Assembly (NCBI RefSeq): GCF_900101395.1
Contig: NZ_FMZO01000023.1
Coordinates: 1-63,316, forward strand
Source of the DNA: Niabella drilacis
GTDB lineage: Bacteria > Bacteroidota > Bacteroidia > Chitinophagales > Chitinophagaceae
Reading direction: 5' to 3'
Length of the DNA: 63,316 nt
Numbering within the stretch: position 1 is the first letter of the stretch; each line of letters starts with the position of its first letter. The notes under the pieces were generated by a model. It ran no database searches. It saw nothing but the letters and a program-made list of their open reading frames with translations, and was not told where the DNA came from. Shown here piece after piece: positions 33,794 to 42,627 of the stretch. The position numbers and the translations under genes were made by a program.

Positions 33794-34834
33794 ATGAAGA
33801 AGAATTTTCTATTATTGATGTTCATTTTTGGCGCCGGCTGTTCTGTAGCGCAGGGGCAGTCAGACAAGACCCCCTATCTGACCAAAACGTTCAATGCCGC
33901 TTCTGTAAAAACGGTAAAGGCCGAAACCTCCGGCGGCTTCATAACGGTAGAAGGCGGAAATGCTCCCGGACTTGTTGAAGTGTATGTAACCGCTTCCAAC
34001 TTTGACCGGAGGAGAAAGATGTCCGAGGCCGACATCCGGTCCGTGCTGGAGCGGTATTATGACCTGGAAGTGCGCACATCCGGTAATGAGCTGATTGCAA
34101 GAGCCACCCGGAAGGACCGTACCTGGAATGAAAAAACGGCGTTATCCATTTCTTTTAAGATTCATACAGGAGCAATTGTGAATACTGATTTAAGGACCAG
34201 CGGCGGCAGCATTGCGCTATTGGGCGTTAAAGGTGATCAGCATTTTAGAACGAGTGGCGGAAGCCTGCGGGTAAGGGAGGTAACGGGGAACATCACCGGC
34301 AGGACCTCGGGTGGTGGCATCGAGGTTTCGGATGCACAGGATGAGATCGACCTGGCTACCAGCGGCGGCTCTATCCACGCTGATCATCTCAAAGGAAATA
34401 TCCGGTTGAAGACTTCGGGAGGCTCGCTTTCGCTGTCGGATCTTTCGGGCCGGATCGAGGCACATACCAGCGGTGGGTCCATCACTGCTTCGGAGATAAA
34501 AGGCGACCTCCTTGCCGGCACTTCCGGCGGCAGTGTAACCCTGAGGGACATTGATGGCAACCTGGACGCTCATACCTCCGGTGGCGGGATCACCGCAACA
34601 CTGACGGGGACAAAAGATTTTGTAAAGCTGCGGACCTCGGCCGGTAGTGTAAAAGTGGATATGCCAGGTACCGGCAATGCCCGGCTGGATTTGAAGGGGA
34701 GCAGGGTCAATGTAAGCCGGCTGGGAAATTTCAATGGCTCCATAGAAAAGGATCGGGTAAAAGGAACGATCGGTTCGGGAAAATTGCTGGTGGAGGTTGC
34801 TGCCTCCAGCGGGAATGTGAACCTCAACATGTGA
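33794..34834 (+). CDS. DUF4097-type exported beta-repeat protein
   Basis: A 346-residue exported protein. A signal peptide (about 1-20, cleaved after SVAQ) precedes a domain (about 30-120) and then a series of TSGGS/TSGGG-containing repeats of about 20 residues (positions roughly 133-290: DLRTSGGSI, HFRTSGGSL, GRTSGGGI, LATSGGSI, LKTSGGSL, AHTSGGSI, AGTSGGSV, AHTSGGGI, LRTSAGSV). The pattern predicts a right-handed beta-solenoid of the DUF4097 (putative adhesin) type. The family has no settled function, and some members are induced by envelope stress. It is the only non-transporter gene inside the permease run, dividing permeases 1-4 from 5-13, and its end abuts promoter 3. Confidence 0.85.
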   Translation: MKKNFLLLMFIFGAGCSVAQGQSDKTPYLTKTFNAASVKTVKAETSGGFITVEGGNAPGLVEVYVTASNFDRRRKMSEADIRSVLERYYDLEVRTSGNELIARATRKDRTWNEKTALSISFKIHTGAIVNTDLRTSGGSIALLGVKGDQHFRTSGGSLRVREVTGNITGRTSGGGIEVSDAQDEIDLATSGGSIHADHLKGNIRLKTSGGSLSLSDLSGRIEAHTSGGSITASEIKGDLLAGTSGGSVTLRDIDGNLDAHTSGGGITATLTGTKDFVKLRTSAGSVKVDMPGTGNARLDLKGSRVNVSRLGNFNGSIEKDRVKGTIGSGKLLVEVAASSGNVNLNM

Positions 34835-34860
34835 CGGGGCTGCCAGGCATATTGGTTTTA

Positions 34861-34888
34861 AAACTGTACCAAAAGCGTACAGTTTTTT
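34861..34888 (+). terminator. Terminator-like hairpin overlapping enhancer site 3A
   Basis: AAACTGTAC pairs perfectly with GTACAGTTT around CAAAAGC and is followed by six T (34883-34888). It could end transcription of the DUF4097 gene. The same bases form enhancer-like site A of promoter 3, which at this copy is a more perfect palindrome than elsewhere. Confidence 0.55.
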
Positions 34889-34972
34889 GTTTTAAAAGCG
34901 GACATGTATTTCCTGGTCTGTTTTTTAGTACGTTGATTATTAATTTGTTGAAAATACGGCACATCGTTGGCG
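34864..34972 (+). promoter_or_regulatory. Enhancer-dependent promoter 3 (before permease 5)
   Basis: Site A CTGTACCAAAAGCGTACAG at 34864-34882 and site B TTGTTTTAAAAGCGGACAT at 34887-34905 are 23 bp apart. The -24-like box CGGCAC starts at 34957, with TTGGC at 34967-34971; here the GG-N10-GC spacing of sigma54 promoters is met. Site A to GG is 94 bp. The predicted start near 34984 is about 35 bp before permease 5. Confidence 0.7.
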
Positions 34973-35018
34973 CAACTTCCTGGAGATCGTAAGGCCGGTA
35001 TTTTAAACCATATGTTTT

Positions 35019-37460
35019 ATGCTTAGAAATGATTTTAAGATCGCCTGGCGGCAATTGAAAAAACAGAAGCTGTATGCGGTCATCAAGATCGGCGGCTTTG
35101 CCCTTAGTATTGCGGCCTGTTTGCTGATCGCTCTTTTTATCCGGGATGAACTGAGCTATGACCGCAGTTATCCGGATGCAGACCGTATTTATCGTTTGAT
35201 TGCAGCATTTGACAATCGGGGAAAACGGGAAAAAGGATGGTCGTTCCCGGCTCCCGTTGCGCAGGTGATCAGGCAGGATTTTCCTGAAGTGGAACAGACG
35301 GGCCGCCTGATGCCCAGCGCGCTTTTTGACGGAGCCGGCAGCAACCAGGTGCGGTCAACCGATATGCTGCAAAATACCTATGAGGATAAATTTGCTTATG
35401 CCGATCAGAGCCTGCTGGATATCTTAAAATTGCCGATGGTATACGGGAACCGGGCTACAGCCCTGGCAGAACCGAATACGATGGTACTGACCAAAGCCAT
35501 GGCCGACAAGTATTTCCCTGACCAGGACCCGGTTGGCAAAACGATGATCCTGAACGAGAATAAAGAACGGATCTATAAGATCGGGGGCGTCATACAGGAT
35601 TTTCCGGCTACATCACACTTCCCGTTCCGCTTTCTGCTGACCCTTACGGATCATGAGCTTTGGCCCGGGGAACAATCCCGGTGGAACGCCAGTAATTACA
35701 GTGTATATATGGTTTTAAAGAAAGGGAAGGATCCCGCCGTATTGCAAAACAAATTTAAAGAGATGCTGACCCGGTACTACCTGCCGGTTTTGAAAAGCTC
35801 GGGTGCCAAAGACCCCGAGTCTGTAATAAAGAATACCCGGTTAATGCTTCAGCCGCTGACAGATATTCATTTGCGGTCGGCCGATATTAACGACTGGCAA
35901 TCGAAAGGTGATATCCGTTTTGTTTGGTTGTTTGGTGCCGTAGCCTGTTTTATATTGATCATCGCCTGTATCAACTTCATCAATCTCTCAACGGCCCGGT
36001 CGGCGAGCCGCGCAAAAGAAGTAGGGCTGCGTAAGGTAGTGGGCTCGCATAGGAGCGGACTGGTGCGGCAGTTCCTTATGGAGTCGGTAGGTTACAGTCT
36101 TGCTTCCTTTGTATTGGGCCTGGTGCTGGCCATCCTGCTGTTGCCCTATTTTAACCAGATGGCCGCCAGGTCGCTGACGATACCCTGGAGCGCCTGGTGG
36201 CTGTTGCCCCTGTTGCTGCTGGGTGCCGTGGGAGTAGGGCTGGTGGCGGGGCTTTACCCGGCTTTTTATCTTTCGGCTTTTAAACCGGCACAGGTGTTAA
36301 AGGGAACAGGCGCCCCGCTCAGCAAACGGTCCTTCCTGAGGAACGGGCTGGTTGTATTCCAGTTTGCCACATCGGTAGTACTCATCGTTGGTACAGTTGT
36401 GGTGTATCGCCAAACCCATTACCTGCTAAACAGGAATGCAGGTTTTGATAAGGACCAGGTAATGTTGCTGCAGGGCACCGGCACCCTCGATCCGGTGACC
36501 GTATTGCCCTCGTTAAAAAATGAACTGCTGAAAATAGCGCAGGTGAAGCAGGTCTCTGTCAGCGATTATTTGCCGGTAGTGGATACAAAAAGGGACGGGA
36601 ATCCCTTTTACCGGGAAGGCCGGACAAAGGAAGATGCGGCAGTGGGAGGCCAGAAATGGTATGTGGATGCGGATTATATAAAAACGATGGGAATGCAGAT
36701 CGCCTCCGGACGTGATTTTTCAAAAGAGCTGGCTTCCGATACGGCTGCAGTGGTCATTAATGAGGCAATGGTAAAGGCGCTTGGATTAAAGGACCCGGTA
36801 GGGCAGCGCATTACGAACGGATGGCAAACGTTTACGGTAATAGGCATAATAAAAGATTTCAATTTTGAAACGATGCGCCGGGAGGTAGCGCCGCTTTGCC
36901 TGACCATGAGCCGGTTTAGCGCCTCATCCATGATAGCGGTAAAGATCGATCCTGCAGGAGTGGAGCATACCATTGCATCCATTACGGCAGCCTGGAAAAG
37001 CTTTGCACCCCATCAGCCCGTTCGGTTCACTTTTCTTGATGAACGCTTTGCCGGTATGTATGCCGATGTGCAGCGAATGGGAATGGTGTTCAGCAGTTTT
37101 GCGATGCTGTCCATCTTTATTGCCTGCCTGGGGCTTTTTGCGTTATCGGCTTTTACGGCGGAGCAGCGTATAAAGGAGATCGGCGTTCGCAAGGTACTGG
37201 GAGCCGGTGTGGGAAACCTGGCGGTGCTGTTATCAAAAGATTTTATAAAGCTGGTATTGATCGCATTGGCGGTTGCCATGCCTTTTACGTGGTGGGTCAT
37301 GGAGCGATGGCTGCAGGATTTTGCATACCGTATCAAAGTGACCTGGTGGATGTTCCTGGTTGCAGGATCACTGGTCATCATGGTAGCCCTGGTTACCGTC
37401 AGCTTCCAGGCCATCAGGGCGGCTATAGCCAACCCGGTAAAAGCATTACGTTCGGAGTAG
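35019..37460 (+). CDS. MacB/FtsX-like ABC permease 5 of 13
   Basis: An 813-residue permease, the longest, starting MLRNDFKIAWRQLKKQK. Post-helix motif DELSYDRSYPDADRIYRL. Coupling segments KEVGLRKVVGSHRSGLVRQFLME (near 333) and KEIGVRKVLGAGVGNLAVLLS (near 718); domain end TVIGIIKDFNFETM; tail NPVKALRSE. It is the first gene behind promoter 3 and so the likely head of an operon of permeases 5-10. Its periplasmic domain 1 is larger than in the neighbours (about 285 residues before the second membrane segment). Confidence 0.9.
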   Translation: MLRNDFKIAWRQLKKQKLYAVIKIGGFALSIAACLLIALFIRDELSYDRSYPDADRIYRLIAAFDNRGKREKGWSFPAPVAQVIRQDFPEVEQTGRLMPSALFDGAGSNQVRSTDMLQNTYEDKFAYADQSLLDILKLPMVYGNRATALAEPNTMVLTKAMADKYFPDQDPVGKTMILNENKERIYKIGGVIQDFPATSHFPFRFLLTLTDHELWPGEQSRWNASNYSVYMVLKKGKDPAVLQNKFKEMLTRYYLPVLKSSGAKDPESVIKNTRLMLQPLTDIHLRSADINDWQSKGDIRFVWLFGAVACFILIIACINFINLSTARSASRAKEVGLRKVVGSHRSGLVRQFLMESVGYSLASFVLGLVLAILLLPYFNQMAARSLTIPWSAWWLLPLLLLGAVGVGLVAGLYPAFYLSAFKPAQVLKGTGAPLSKRSFLRNGLVVFQFATSVVLIVGTVVVYRQTHYLLNRNAGFDKDQVMLLQGTGTLDPVTVLPSLKNELLKIAQVKQVSVSDYLPVVDTKRDGNPFYREGRTKEDAAVGGQKWYVDADYIKTMGMQIASGRDFSKELASDTAAVVINEAMVKALGLKDPVGQRITNGWQTFTVIGIIKDFNFETMRREVAPLCLTMSRFSASSMIAVKIDPAGVEHTIASITAAWKSFAPHQPVRFTFLDERFAGMYADVQRMGMVFSSFAMLSIFIACLGLFALSAFTAEQRIKEIGVRKVLGAGVGNLAVLLSKDFIKLVLIALAVAMPFTWWVMERWLQDFAYRIKVTWWMFLVAGSLVIMVALVTVSFQAIRAAIANPVKALRSE

Positions 37461-37571
37461 GGATGGGGCAATAAGCAATAGTTAATAGGCAATGGTCAAT
37501 AGCTCATGGTTTGTAGTCAATGGTTTGACTGTTTACGATCTGAAGCTCCCGCGTTAGGAGGTATCCCGTTA

Positions 37572-37655
37572 ACATCTCGCTAATGACATCTCACTAATAA
37601 CATCTCACTAATAACATCTCACTAATAACATCTCACTAACAACATCTCACTGATA
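37572..37655. repeat. Six tandem 14-bp repeats (ACATCTCACTAATA)
   Basis: Six consecutive 14-bp units: acatctcgctaatg, three exact acatctcactaata, acatctcactaaca and acatctcactgata. They end 17 bp before the permease 6 ATG, so the array lies in the leader or intergenic RNA of the operon. Confidence 0.95.
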
Positions 37656-37672
37656 GCGCATAAATAAAAGCA

Positions 37673-40039
37673 ATGATCAGAAATTATTTAAAAACAGCAT
37701 GGCGGAATTTAATACGTAACCGGCTTTATGGTGGTTTAAATATTACCGGGCTTGGCATAGCAATGGCCGCCTGTTTTATTTTACTGCTGTATGTGTATCA
37801 TGAGTTTTCCTACGACCGGCACAATGAAAAGCTGGATCGTATTTATCAGGTATATACCAATTTTAAGAATAATAATGAAATCACTACGGGGAAATCGACG
37901 CCTGTTGGTGTGGCGCGGGTTGCAAAGCAGGACTTTCCGCAAGTGGAGGAAGCTGCGGTTACCGCCGCTCAGGGGGAAAGATTGTTTGGTAGCGGGGACC
38001 GGGTCTTTCGATTGGAGACCCTGGCAGCGTCACTCTCATTTTTTAATATATTCTCTTTTTCATTTTTACAGGGTACCCCGTCTGCCTTATTAAAAGATCA
38101 GGCATCCGTAGTGCTTACCCGCTCATCTGCCGTGAAGCTCTTTGGCAGAATTGATGTTGTTGGAGAAACAATTCAGTATAATAAGGAGCACCCGTTACAG
38201 GTTGCTGCGGTCATTGATGATCTGCCCATCAATGCATCGGTCCGGTTTGACGCATTGATCCCCTGGAATACCTTTCTTGGAATGGAACAATGGGTAAAAG
38301 AGGAGGCCTGGTATAACTATAGCTTCAATAGCTATATATTAGCAAAAGAGCATACAGATGTGCGCGCCTTAAATAGCGCATTTGATAAAATGCTGCTTCG
38401 CATGGATCATAACAAGGATAATAACCTGTTCCTTTTCCCTTTTTCAAAAGCTTATTTATATGATGCCTTTAAAAACGGGATACAAGCAGGTGGCCGTATC
38501 GAATATGTGCGCCTGTTTTTGATCCTGGCTTTATGCATTTTAGTAACGGGCTGTATCAACTTTATGAATATGAGTACTGCCCGTTCTATAAAACGCGCGC
38601 GGGAGGTGGGGATCCGGAAGGCAATCGGAGCAAGGCGAAGCCTGCTGGTAACGCAGTTTATAAGCGAATCGGTTTTAATGGCTGTATTGAGTTTTATAAT
38701 TGCTTTGACGCTGATGATGGTACTGCTGCCCCTGTTTAACAGACTCATGCATCTGCAGCTGGCATTACCTTACTACAATCTAAGAGCATGGGTACTGACA
38801 GGCGCCGTGGTACTGCTTACAGGGCTGTTTGCCGGTAGCTACCCTGCTTTTTTCCTTTCCTCGTTTAACCCGGTTAAGGTGTTGAAAGGAAGCTTAAACA
38901 GCAGGGGGAAGGCGTCTGTAAGACCAAGACAGGTGTTGGTGGTCATACAGTTTGCGTTTGCCATCTGCCTGATTCTTTCAAGTATGCTTATTTTTAAACA
39001 AGTACACTATGTAAAAAACCGCCCGCTCGGATATAATAACAAAGGGTTAATAGAACTGCTTCCTGAGGGCAACCTGGTAAAGGATTTTGAAATTTTCCGG
39101 AGGGAAGCGATCCGGTCCGGGGCCATTGTTGATGGTGCGATCTCGGGCGGAGGCATCAACAATTCCTTTGGCAATACTTTTGGCGTTGTATGGCCGGGCC
39201 AATTGGCCGGTGAAGATAAAACGATGATCAGCCAGATAGCTACGCGATACCATTTTGTATCAACAATGGGCTTGCAGCTTACAGTAGGGCGCGATTTTTC
39301 GGAAGCTTATCCGGCAGACTCCAGTGCGGTCATCCTGAATAAAGCCGCTGTGCAAATGATGCGATTGAAAGATCCCATAGGACAGAAGATCAAATGGCAG
39401 GGGCGCGATCGCGAAGTGGTTGGCGTGGTAAAAGATTTTAGTATTAACAATCCTTATGATCAGTCGAAACCGCTTATTATCGGCTACATGAAAGACTGGA
39501 TCGGGAATATTACCCTGAGACTGAACCCGGCTTTACCAATAAATGAAAGTTTAAGCAGGCTGAGACTTTTGCAGAAGCAGCTTAACCCCGGGTATCCCTT
39601 TGATTTCAAATTTACCGATGCCATTTTTGCAGATAAATTTCAATCGGAACAAAAATTGGGTACGCTGGCAATGCTTTTTACCGTGTTGTCTGTGATCATC
39701 TCCTGCCTGGGCCTGTTTGGATTGGTGGCATTTTCGGCTGAGCAGCGCCGCAAAGAAATTGGTATTCGAAAAGTACTGGGCGCGAGTGTCGGCAATGTCT
39801 GGCTTAATCTTTCCAAAGAATTTGTGCTGTTGGTGCTTATTTCGTTTGTTATTGGAGCAACTGTCAGCGCATATATGATGAAGGGCTGGCTGCTCGGGTA
39901 TGAGTACCATACCAGTGTGAATGCCATGGTATTCCTTATTACGCTGCTGCTCGCATTAGCGATCTGCTTATTTACGGTAAGTTTTCAGGCCATCAGAGCT
40001 GCAGTGGCTAACCCGGCGGTGGCATTACGGAGTGAGTAA
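37673..40039 (+). CDS. MacB/FtsX-like ABC permease 6 of 13
   Basis: A 788-residue permease, the shortest, starting MIRNYLKTAWRNLIRNR. Post-helix motif HEFSYDRHNEKLDRIYQVYT. Coupling segments REVGIRKAIGARRSLLVTQFISE (near 310) and KEIGIRKVLGASVGNVWLNLS (near 692). The domain end is VVGVVKDFSINNPYDQ, a PY variant shared with permeases 8 and 9, which suggests a subgroup. The tail is NPAVALRSE (Val instead of Lys). The 14-bp tandem array lies immediately upstream. Confidence 0.9.
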   Translation: MIRNYLKTAWRNLIRNRLYGGLNITGLGIAMAACFILLLYVYHEFSYDRHNEKLDRIYQVYTNFKNNNEITTGKSTPVGVARVAKQDFPQVEEAAVTAAQGERLFGSGDRVFRLETLAASLSFFNIFSFSFLQGTPSALLKDQASVVLTRSSAVKLFGRIDVVGETIQYNKEHPLQVAAVIDDLPINASVRFDALIPWNTFLGMEQWVKEEAWYNYSFNSYILAKEHTDVRALNSAFDKMLLRMDHNKDNNLFLFPFSKAYLYDAFKNGIQAGGRIEYVRLFLILALCILVTGCINFMNMSTARSIKRAREVGIRKAIGARRSLLVTQFISESVLMAVLSFIIALTLMMVLLPLFNRLMHLQLALPYYNLRAWVLTGAVVLLTGLFAGSYPAFFLSSFNPVKVLKGSLNSRGKASVRPRQVLVVIQFAFAICLILSSMLIFKQVHYVKNRPLGYNNKGLIELLPEGNLVKDFEIFRREAIRSGAIVDGAISGGGINNSFGNTFGVVWPGQLAGEDKTMISQIATRYHFVSTMGLQLTVGRDFSEAYPADSSAVILNKAAVQMMRLKDPIGQKIKWQGRDREVVGVVKDFSINNPYDQSKPLIIGYMKDWIGNITLRLNPALPINESLSRLRLLQKQLNPGYPFDFKFTDAIFADKFQSEQKLGTLAMLFTVLSVIISCLGLFGLVAFSAEQRRKEIGIRKVLGASVGNVWLNLSKEFVLLVLISFVIGATVSAYMMKGWLLGYEYHTSVNAMVFLITLLLALAICLFTVSFQAIRAAVANPAVALRSE

Positions 40040-40125
40040 AGAGGGCTGGTGTAAAAGTGGTCTGTGGCAGAAGGCCTTTTGTCCCGGATCCCTGGTATTT
40101 GATTCAGAATGTTTAAATAGAAATA

Positions 40126-42543
40126 ATGTTCAAAAATTATCTGAAAACCGCCTGGCGGAATATAGTACAGAGGAAAACTTTTGCTTTTATTAATATTACC
40201 GGGCTGGCCATCGGTATGGCGGCGGCACTGCTCCTTTTTATCGTGGTCCGGTATGAGCTGAGCTATGACCGGGCGCAGCCCGGCTATAACCGGATCTATC
40301 GCGTAGTAACCCAGGATAAATTTTCCGACGGGGTTACCTATAACCCGGGTGTTCCGGTACCGGCCCTGGAGTATTTGCGCGCCCGGTTTCCCGATCTTTC
40401 TTTTGGCGCTATAAATGCTACTTATCAGAGTGCCGTTAATGTGCCGGATGAAAAAGGTAACGAAACGGCTTTTGTGGAAAATACCGGTATCTTCTTCTGT
40501 GAGCCCCAGTTTTTTAACCTGTTCCAGACCCGGTGGATCAGTGGCAACGCGTCTGTACTGGATGCGCCCAATACCGTGGTTTTGAGCAGTACGGTGGCAA
40601 AAAAGTATTTTAAAACAGCGGCGAACAGCCTCGGCAAAACACTGAAACTGGATCATAACATCCTTTTAAAAGTGGCGGGTATTATTGATGATCCCCCCGG
40701 CAATACAGATTTTCCGTTGCAGGTGCTGATCTCTATGAAGACCATCAAACACGCGCCTGGTCAGTATTATTACAATGAAAACTGCTGGGGATGTGTATCC
40801 AGTAATTTCCAGGTATATACCAAACTGCCGCCGGGCATTTCCGAGGAAACGATAAACCGGCAGCTGGCACAGTTCAGCAAGGAGCAATACCGCAAGGAGA
40901 ACGGGGGCGGAGGTTCCACAAAGATCAATACCCTGCAGCCGCTTTCAGACCTGCATTTTAACCTCCGGTATGAGACGCTGGGCGACCATCGCACCTCCCG
41001 CACCACCCTGGTTACCCTGTCGCTGATCGCTGTATTTATTTTGCTGATGGCCGGGATCAATTTTGTAAACCTTGCTACTGTGCAGGGGATCACCAGGTCA
41101 AGAGAAATGGGTGTTCGGAAAGTGTTAGGGGGTAACAGGAGCCAGATCTTCTGGCAGATGATGGGAGAAACGGCATTGCTGGTATTGGTTGCAGTGATTG
41201 TAGCATTTTTACTGGCCTGGGTAGCATTGCCGCATATAAAACATATAGCTTCTATACAGGAAACGCTCACATTGCTGAATGCCGCCAACCTTGGATTATT
41301 GTTCGCCATCGGGCTGTTGGTAGCCTTCCTGGCGGGGCTTTATCCTGCGCTTATTCTTTCCGGCTTCCGGCCGGCTGCGGTCTTTAACCAGAAAGTGATC
41401 ACCCTCAGATCCGGTGGCGTTTCAGTGCGGAAGGTACTGGTCGTATTCCAGTTTGCTATTACACAGGTATTAATGGTGGGTACCATCGTAGCGGTAACCC
41501 AAATGGATTTTATCCGCAAGGCAGACCTGGGCTTTAATAAAGATGCCATCCTGCTGTTAAACGGCAGTACGGATAGCGTGAGCCTGGCCCGGCAGGAGGC
41601 TTTTGCGGGCGCGCTAAAGAAAGTGCCGGGCGTGCAGCAGTTCTCTTTCCAGTCGGATGCGCCCACCTCTGATAATAATTCCTCTACCAATTTTGCTTTT
41701 GATCATCGCCCCGATGCCTCCTTCCAGGTATACCTGAAGTTTGCAGATACCGGGTATCTGAACACCTACAGGATGTCTTTACTGGCGGGGACCAACTATG
41801 CCGCCAGCGATACTATCAGGGCGGGATTGATCAATGAAACGCTGGCAGGGATGCTGGGTATAAAAAATATGAAAGATGCGGTGGGCAAAACCATTAAAGT
41901 GGGAAGCGGCGGCTGGAGCGTGATCACCGGTGTGGTAAAGGATTTTAAGGCCAATTCATTAAAACAGGAAGTGAAGCCTATGTTTATTGCTACGCAAAAG
42001 AGATTGTACGGGCAGCTGGGTATTAAACTGCATGCTTCCAATCTGAATGCCGCAAAGGACCGGGTGGAAGAGGTCTGGAAACGGTATTACCCGGAATACG
42101 CGTATAATGCCGTTTTCCTGGACGATAATATCGAACGGTTCTACCAGCAGGATACGCAACTGTCGCTGCTGTATAAGATCTTTTCCGGCCTGGCAATCCT
42201 GATCGCCTGTTTGGGGCTTTATGGACTGGTGTCTTTTATGGTGGTGCAAAAAACAAAAGAAGTGGGTATCCGTAAGGTACTGGGAGCATCCGCTGCCAGC
42301 CTGGTGCTGCTGCTTTCAAAGGAGTTTTTTATATTGATCGGGATCTCCTTTTTACTGGCGGTTCCTGCAGCATGGTATATGATGCACAACTGGCTGGAGA
42401 ATTTTGTATACCGGATCCCGCTGCATGCCGGGTTCTTTATTGCCGGGGTGGGCATGGCGTTGATCATTGCCTTCCTGTCGGTGGCTTATAAAGCCGTCCG
42501 GGCAGCAATGGCAGATCCGGTAAAGAGCCTGAGAACGGAATAG
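40126..42543 (+). CDS. MacB/FtsX-like ABC permease 7 of 13
   Basis: An 805-residue permease starting MFKNYLKTAWRNIVQRK. Post-helix motif YELSYDRAQPGYNRIYRVVT. Coupling segments REMGVRKVLGGNRSQIFWQMMGE (near 326) and KEVGIRKVLGASAASLVLLLS (near 711). The first segment has the KVLGG form usually seen in the second half. Domain end VITGVVKDFKANSL, tail DPVKSLRTE. It is 86 bp behind permease 6 and clearly co-transcribed with it. A tail in RTE rather than RSE is shared with permease 12. Confidence 0.9.
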   Translation: MFKNYLKTAWRNIVQRKTFAFINITGLAIGMAAALLLFIVVRYELSYDRAQPGYNRIYRVVTQDKFSDGVTYNPGVPVPALEYLRARFPDLSFGAINATYQSAVNVPDEKGNETAFVENTGIFFCEPQFFNLFQTRWISGNASVLDAPNTVVLSSTVAKKYFKTAANSLGKTLKLDHNILLKVAGIIDDPPGNTDFPLQVLISMKTIKHAPGQYYYNENCWGCVSSNFQVYTKLPPGISEETINRQLAQFSKEQYRKENGGGGSTKINTLQPLSDLHFNLRYETLGDHRTSRTTLVTLSLIAVFILLMAGINFVNLATVQGITRSREMGVRKVLGGNRSQIFWQMMGETALLVLVAVIVAFLLAWVALPHIKHIASIQETLTLLNAANLGLLFAIGLLVAFLAGLYPALILSGFRPAAVFNQKVITLRSGGVSVRKVLVVFQFAITQVLMVGTIVAVTQMDFIRKADLGFNKDAILLLNGSTDSVSLARQEAFAGALKKVPGVQQFSFQSDAPTSDNNSSTNFAFDHRPDASFQVYLKFADTGYLNTYRMSLLAGTNYAASDTIRAGLINETLAGMLGIKNMKDAVGKTIKVGSGGWSVITGVVKDFKANSLKQEVKPMFIATQKRLYGQLGIKLHASNLNAAKDRVEEVWKRYYPEYAYNAVFLDDNIERFYQQDTQLSLLYKIFSGLAILIACLGLYGLVSFMVVQKTKEVGIRKVLGASAASLVLLLSKEFFILIGISFLLAVPAAWYMMHNWLENFVYRIPLHAGFFIAGVGMALIIAFLSVAYKAVRAAMADPVKSLRTE

Positions 42544-42627
42544 GCGGTCAGCCTGCAGCTGCCAGCTTGCCAGATGCCGGTTGCCGGGTTCTCAATTTTC
42601 AATTGTCGATTCTCAAATCTCAAAACA

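Noticed and set aside
37572-37655. Possible CRISPR array
   Set aside because: The 14-bp units are directly adjacent without spacers and no cas genes are present, so it is a plain tandem repeat.
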